DNA from: an uncultured Muribaculaceae bacterium
Lineage (GTDB): Bacteria; Bacteroidota; Bacteroidia; Bacteroidales; Muribaculaceae
Assembly (NCBI GenBank): GCA_944321875.1
Contig: CALUMX010000021.1
Coordinates: 1-54,474 of the forward strand
Length of the DNA: 54,474 bases
Direction of reading: 5' to 3'
Positions 50,786 through 54,474 of this stretch are shown here, piece by piece (position 1 is the stretch's first letter; the number at the start of each line of letters is the position of its first letter). The notes beneath the pieces are model-generated. The model saw only the letters and a program-made list of their open reading frames with translations, was not told the origin of the DNA and ran no database searches. Both the position numbers and the translations under genes were made by a program.

Positions 50786-52714
50786 TCATTTTACCATTTT
50801 CAAAACCTTCTTGTTCACTTCCACCGGATAGGTCTTCTTCAAATAAGCTACCCATTCGTTCTCAAGATAAGTTTGATAATCGGCGATTACTTGTCCCATT
50901 ACGTCGCGTAAATCCTCCGGCTTAGAAATCAGTCGACCGTCAACCAAGAAATAATCAGTCATCTTACCCTCCAATTTCTGACGCGGAGCTCCAAAAATCT
51001 CAGAGTCGACCAATTTGTTCTCTCCCTTGTCAACGAGTACGCGTTCCACTTTGGCATCCTTGCCGAATTCCTTTCGGATAACCTTTACAATCGTATCGTT
51101 ATCCTCAATTCCAGCAATTCTTACTTTGATGGCCTGTGAAATTGAATCGCCTGTTGTTTGCACCAATATGCCCTTGCACTTCGGAGAAGTCCATTTGTAA
51201 TCATTTCGGTTCTTCTCGAAGAAAGCCTCCAGACCTTCGCGGTCAGCCGATGCCTTATTCCACACCTTACGGTTGCTCACTTCAAAAAGAAGCATACCGT
51301 CACGGTATTCATTCACCAAGTTGCGGAAATCAGCATCCTTAGTTTCCAGACGCTGTTTCTCCAACTCGGCAACCTCCCGGTCAATCACCATGTCAATGTT
51401 GGACTTCAGCGCTGACGCATATTGCGCAGCCGGAACTTTCGCCATCGCCGACAAGCTCTCAGCAAGCAACGAAACCGGATATGTCTTGCCTCCAAGAGTG
51501 AACAATGTCTCGTTAGAAGTTGCATAACGGCTTACGAAACCTGCATCCAACGAATCGAGAGCAGCAATCTCAGATGTCATACGGCCGATTACAGCCTCAT
51601 TGCGCTCCAACTTATACTGTTTCTTCAACTCAGCCAACTTTGCGTTACGGCCAACAAGACCCCGCTCATCGCGCTTAATCATCGAAAGCAGATTGTCACG
51701 CACCTCAGCATAGGGAGCAAGCGGTTGCGTACCGATTTTCTTTACGACATGCACGCCGTAAGCTGTCTCAAACGGTTCGGAAATCTCGCCAGGCTTCAAT
51801 TCGAAGGACACCTTCTCAAACTCAGGCACCATCATGCCACGGCCAAATGCCGGCAGAACACCGCCCTTGCTGGCAGAACCCGGGTCTTCCGACTCTTTGC
51901 GGGCCAATTCCTCAAAATCGGCACCATCCTTCAACTGCTTATAGATGATGTCCATTTTGCGTCTCACCTCTGCCTTCTGCTCATCAGTGGCATTACGAGG
52001 ATAAAGCTTCAAAATATGAGCAGCCTCCACCTTTCCGGCATCGGGCACTTTCTCAAAAGTCTTTACGATATGCCATCCGAAAGAAGTCGTAAACGGTTCT
52101 GACACCTCACCTACCGGAGTTTCGAAGCATTTTTCCTCAAACTGATACGGGAAACGGCCTACAGAAACATAGCCCATACTGCCCTTGTTGCGTACGACCG
52201 ACTGGTCGACAGAATAGCGCAACGCCAGCGAATCGAAGCTCTCGCCGTTCAGCACACAAGTGCGCAGACTGTCGAGCAACGCGCGGTTTTTTGCGTCTGA
52301 AGCTGCATCCTTGCCTTTCGGAAGCATGATGTGACTGGCCTTCACATTGTAGTGCATGCGCTCATAGATGGCGCGCAAGAGAGCCTCCTCAGCCGCAGTA
52401 TCCACAAGATAGGGAGCTGCAAGCTCATTACGATAGCCCTCAAACTCACGTCGGAAAGCCGCAGTCGTGTCAATGCCCTCAGCCTTGGCATCAGCCACCT
52501 TCATTTTATAGAGCGAAAACATATCAACATATTTGTCAAGCGGTTGACTCGACATCTGCTGCTGATTGTTTTTGTGATACATATATTCGAACTCAGAAAG
52601 GGTGACCGGCTCACCGTTCACCTTCATCAAGACAGGGTCTTTGCCGGAAGCGGCATAAACGGAAAGGCATCCGGCAGCAATCAACATTCCGACAAATAGC
52701 TTCGTTTTTTTCAT
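50786..52714 (-). CDS. PpiC/SurA-type peptidyl-prolyl isomerase, exported
   Basis: A 642-residue periplasmic foldase with a signal peptide (MKKTKLFVGMLIAAGCLSVYA). A SurA-like N-terminal segment (VLMKVNGEPVTLSEFEYMYHKN) is followed by two clear parvulin domains: KASHIMLPKG ... GSMGYVSVGRFPYQFE, and EAAHILKLYPR ... GGVLPAFGRGMMVPEFE with SEPFETAYGVHVVK. The roughly 300-residue C-terminal region has no obvious catalytic motif and may be a further chaperone region. It is distinct from the SurA-like gene at 22345, so the window encodes two such foldases. It lies 100 bp after guaB, across that gene's terminator-like hairpin. Confidence 0.87.
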   Translation of the reverse strand: MKKTKLFVGMLIAAGCLSVYAASGKDPVLMKVNGEPVTLSEFEYMYHKNNQQQMSSQPLDKYVDMFSLYKMKVADAKAEGIDTTAAFRREFEGYRNELAAPYLVDTAAEEALLRAIYERMHYNVKASHIMLPKGKDAASDAKNRALLDSLRTCVLNGESFDSLALRYSVDQSVVRNKGSMGYVSVGRFPYQFEEKCFETPVGEVSEPFTTSFGWHIVKTFEKVPDAGKVEAAHILKLYPRNATDEQKAEVRRKMDIIYKQLKDGADFEELARKESEDPGSASKGGVLPAFGRGMMVPEFEKVSFELKPGEISEPFETAYGVHVVKKIGTQPLAPYAEVRDNLLSMIKRDERGLVGRNAKLAELKKQYKLERNEAVIGRMTSEIAALDSLDAGFVSRYATSNETLFTLGGKTYPVSLLAESLSAMAKVPAAQYASALKSNIDMVIDREVAELEKQRLETKDADFRNLVNEYRDGMLLFEVSNRKVWNKASADREGLEAFFEKNRNDYKWTSPKCKGILVQTTGDSISQAIKVRIAGIEDNDTIVKVIRKEFGKDAKVERVLVDKGENKLVDSEIFGAPRQKLEGKMTDYFLVDGRLISKPEDLRDVMGQVIADYQTYLENEWVAYLKKTYPVEVNKKVLKMVK

Positions 52715-52727
52715 TATATTCAGATTT

Positions 52728-52780
52728 TAAAAAACAACACAGAGATATAACGTTATTCACTGAATAAAATTATATCTCTG
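52728..52780 (-). terminator. guaB terminator
   Basis: Perfect 11-bp arms CAGAGATATAA (52740-52750)/TTATATCTCTG (52770-52780) with inner TTATTC-ACT-GAATAA; minus-strand tail GTTGTTTTTT. Confidence 0.8.
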
Positions 52781-52814
52781 TAACCAATTATCGATTAATT
52801 AACATTTCTTTGCC

Positions 52815-54356
<1,542 letters not shown>

Positions 54357-54377
54357 TTAAGAGTTTCCAACTGATTT

Positions 54378-54410
54378 TTTTCGTAACTTTGCATTATGAA
54401 GTTACGAAAA
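54378..54410 (+). promoter_or_regulatory. Plus-strand promoter-like dyad at the window edge
   Basis: TTTTCGTAACTT (54378-54389) and its exact reverse complement (54399-54410) flank 9 bases and overlap the -7-like box TAACTTTG (54384-54391). No TTG sits at the normal -33 position. An ATG at 54396 opens only 15 codons before TAA. The downstream gene, if any, lies beyond the window. Confidence 0.45.
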
Positions 54411-54474
54411 GAGTGTAATTTATTGGAAATGAGCGTAGGTTAATTGCTCTTGATAGTAATAGGTTACGATTTAG

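Noticed and set aside
52715..52747. Separate promoter for the PpiC-type gene
   Set aside because: The only candidate, TATCTCTG on the minus strand (52747-52740), is off-consensus and lies within the terminator stem; no -33 element at normal spacing.

Overview
The window looks like a chromosomal segment of a gut-type Bacteroidales (Bacteroidota). The reasons are the recurrent promoter pattern TTG/TTTG-N20-TAnnTTTG, weak Shine-Dalgarno use, and Bacteroidales-typical genes: FabI, DUF5686, a PhoU-tailed PiT transporter, DPP III, MFSD1-like MFS, periplasmic HIUase, a T9SS-type C-terminal domain and membrane-anchored TPR-AraC regulators. I cannot name the species. No rRNA, tRNA, transposase, integrase, phage gene or CRISPR array is visible. 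Most genes are core housekeeping genes. A short AT-rich island and several intergenic elements are the unusual parts.

Layout. Minus strand 176-8983: fabI, an ECF sigma factor, a PhoB/PhoR-like two-component system in one operon with a phosphate transporter, and a DUF5686 outer-membrane protein. A CYTH triphosphatase-like gene (+) and rlmD (-) converge on one terminator. Plus strand 11711-22091: ppdK, an OmpA-family protein, periplasmic hydroxyisourate hydrolase, umuDC, an MFS carrier and serC-serA. Plus strand 22345-32836: a tight eight-gene run (surA, an LptA/OstA-like protein, mutL, a TPR/PD40 protein, a PHP phosphatase, metA, an RlhA-like U32 protein, yraN) with spacers of 2-52 bp, probably one long operon.

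32837-35354 is the accessory stretch. It holds a long, strongly self-complementary RNA element at about 33131-33336 (candidate 6S/Bacteroidales-1 RNA, or an attenuator-like leader). Four low-GC small genes follow, three of them exported. Minus strand 35354-38459: DUF1015, purA and a Fur-family regulator, then a single-PAS protein on plus. Minus strand 39097-43821: a GLUG-repeat surface protein, a small T9SS-CTD protein and a membrane-spanning TPR-AraC regulator, which look like one surface module. Minus strand 43827-54287: AlkD-like repair protein, DPP III, the dxr-rseP-rlmI operon, a PpiC-type foldase and guaB.

Most notable signals. (1) A family of about 83-bp palindromic, promoter-carrying repeats occurs as tandem pairs in front of three unrelated genes (rlmD, umuD, dxr), with a perfect 65-bp direct repeat at dxr. 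(2) The 33.1-33.4 kb RNA can form a long rod or a mutually exclusive terminator-like fold, with a possible loop pairing just before a 77-codon gene. (3) Perfect dyads lie on the -7 box or start site of four promoters. (4) umuD appears to be transcribed leaderless from the nearer of its two tandem promoters.
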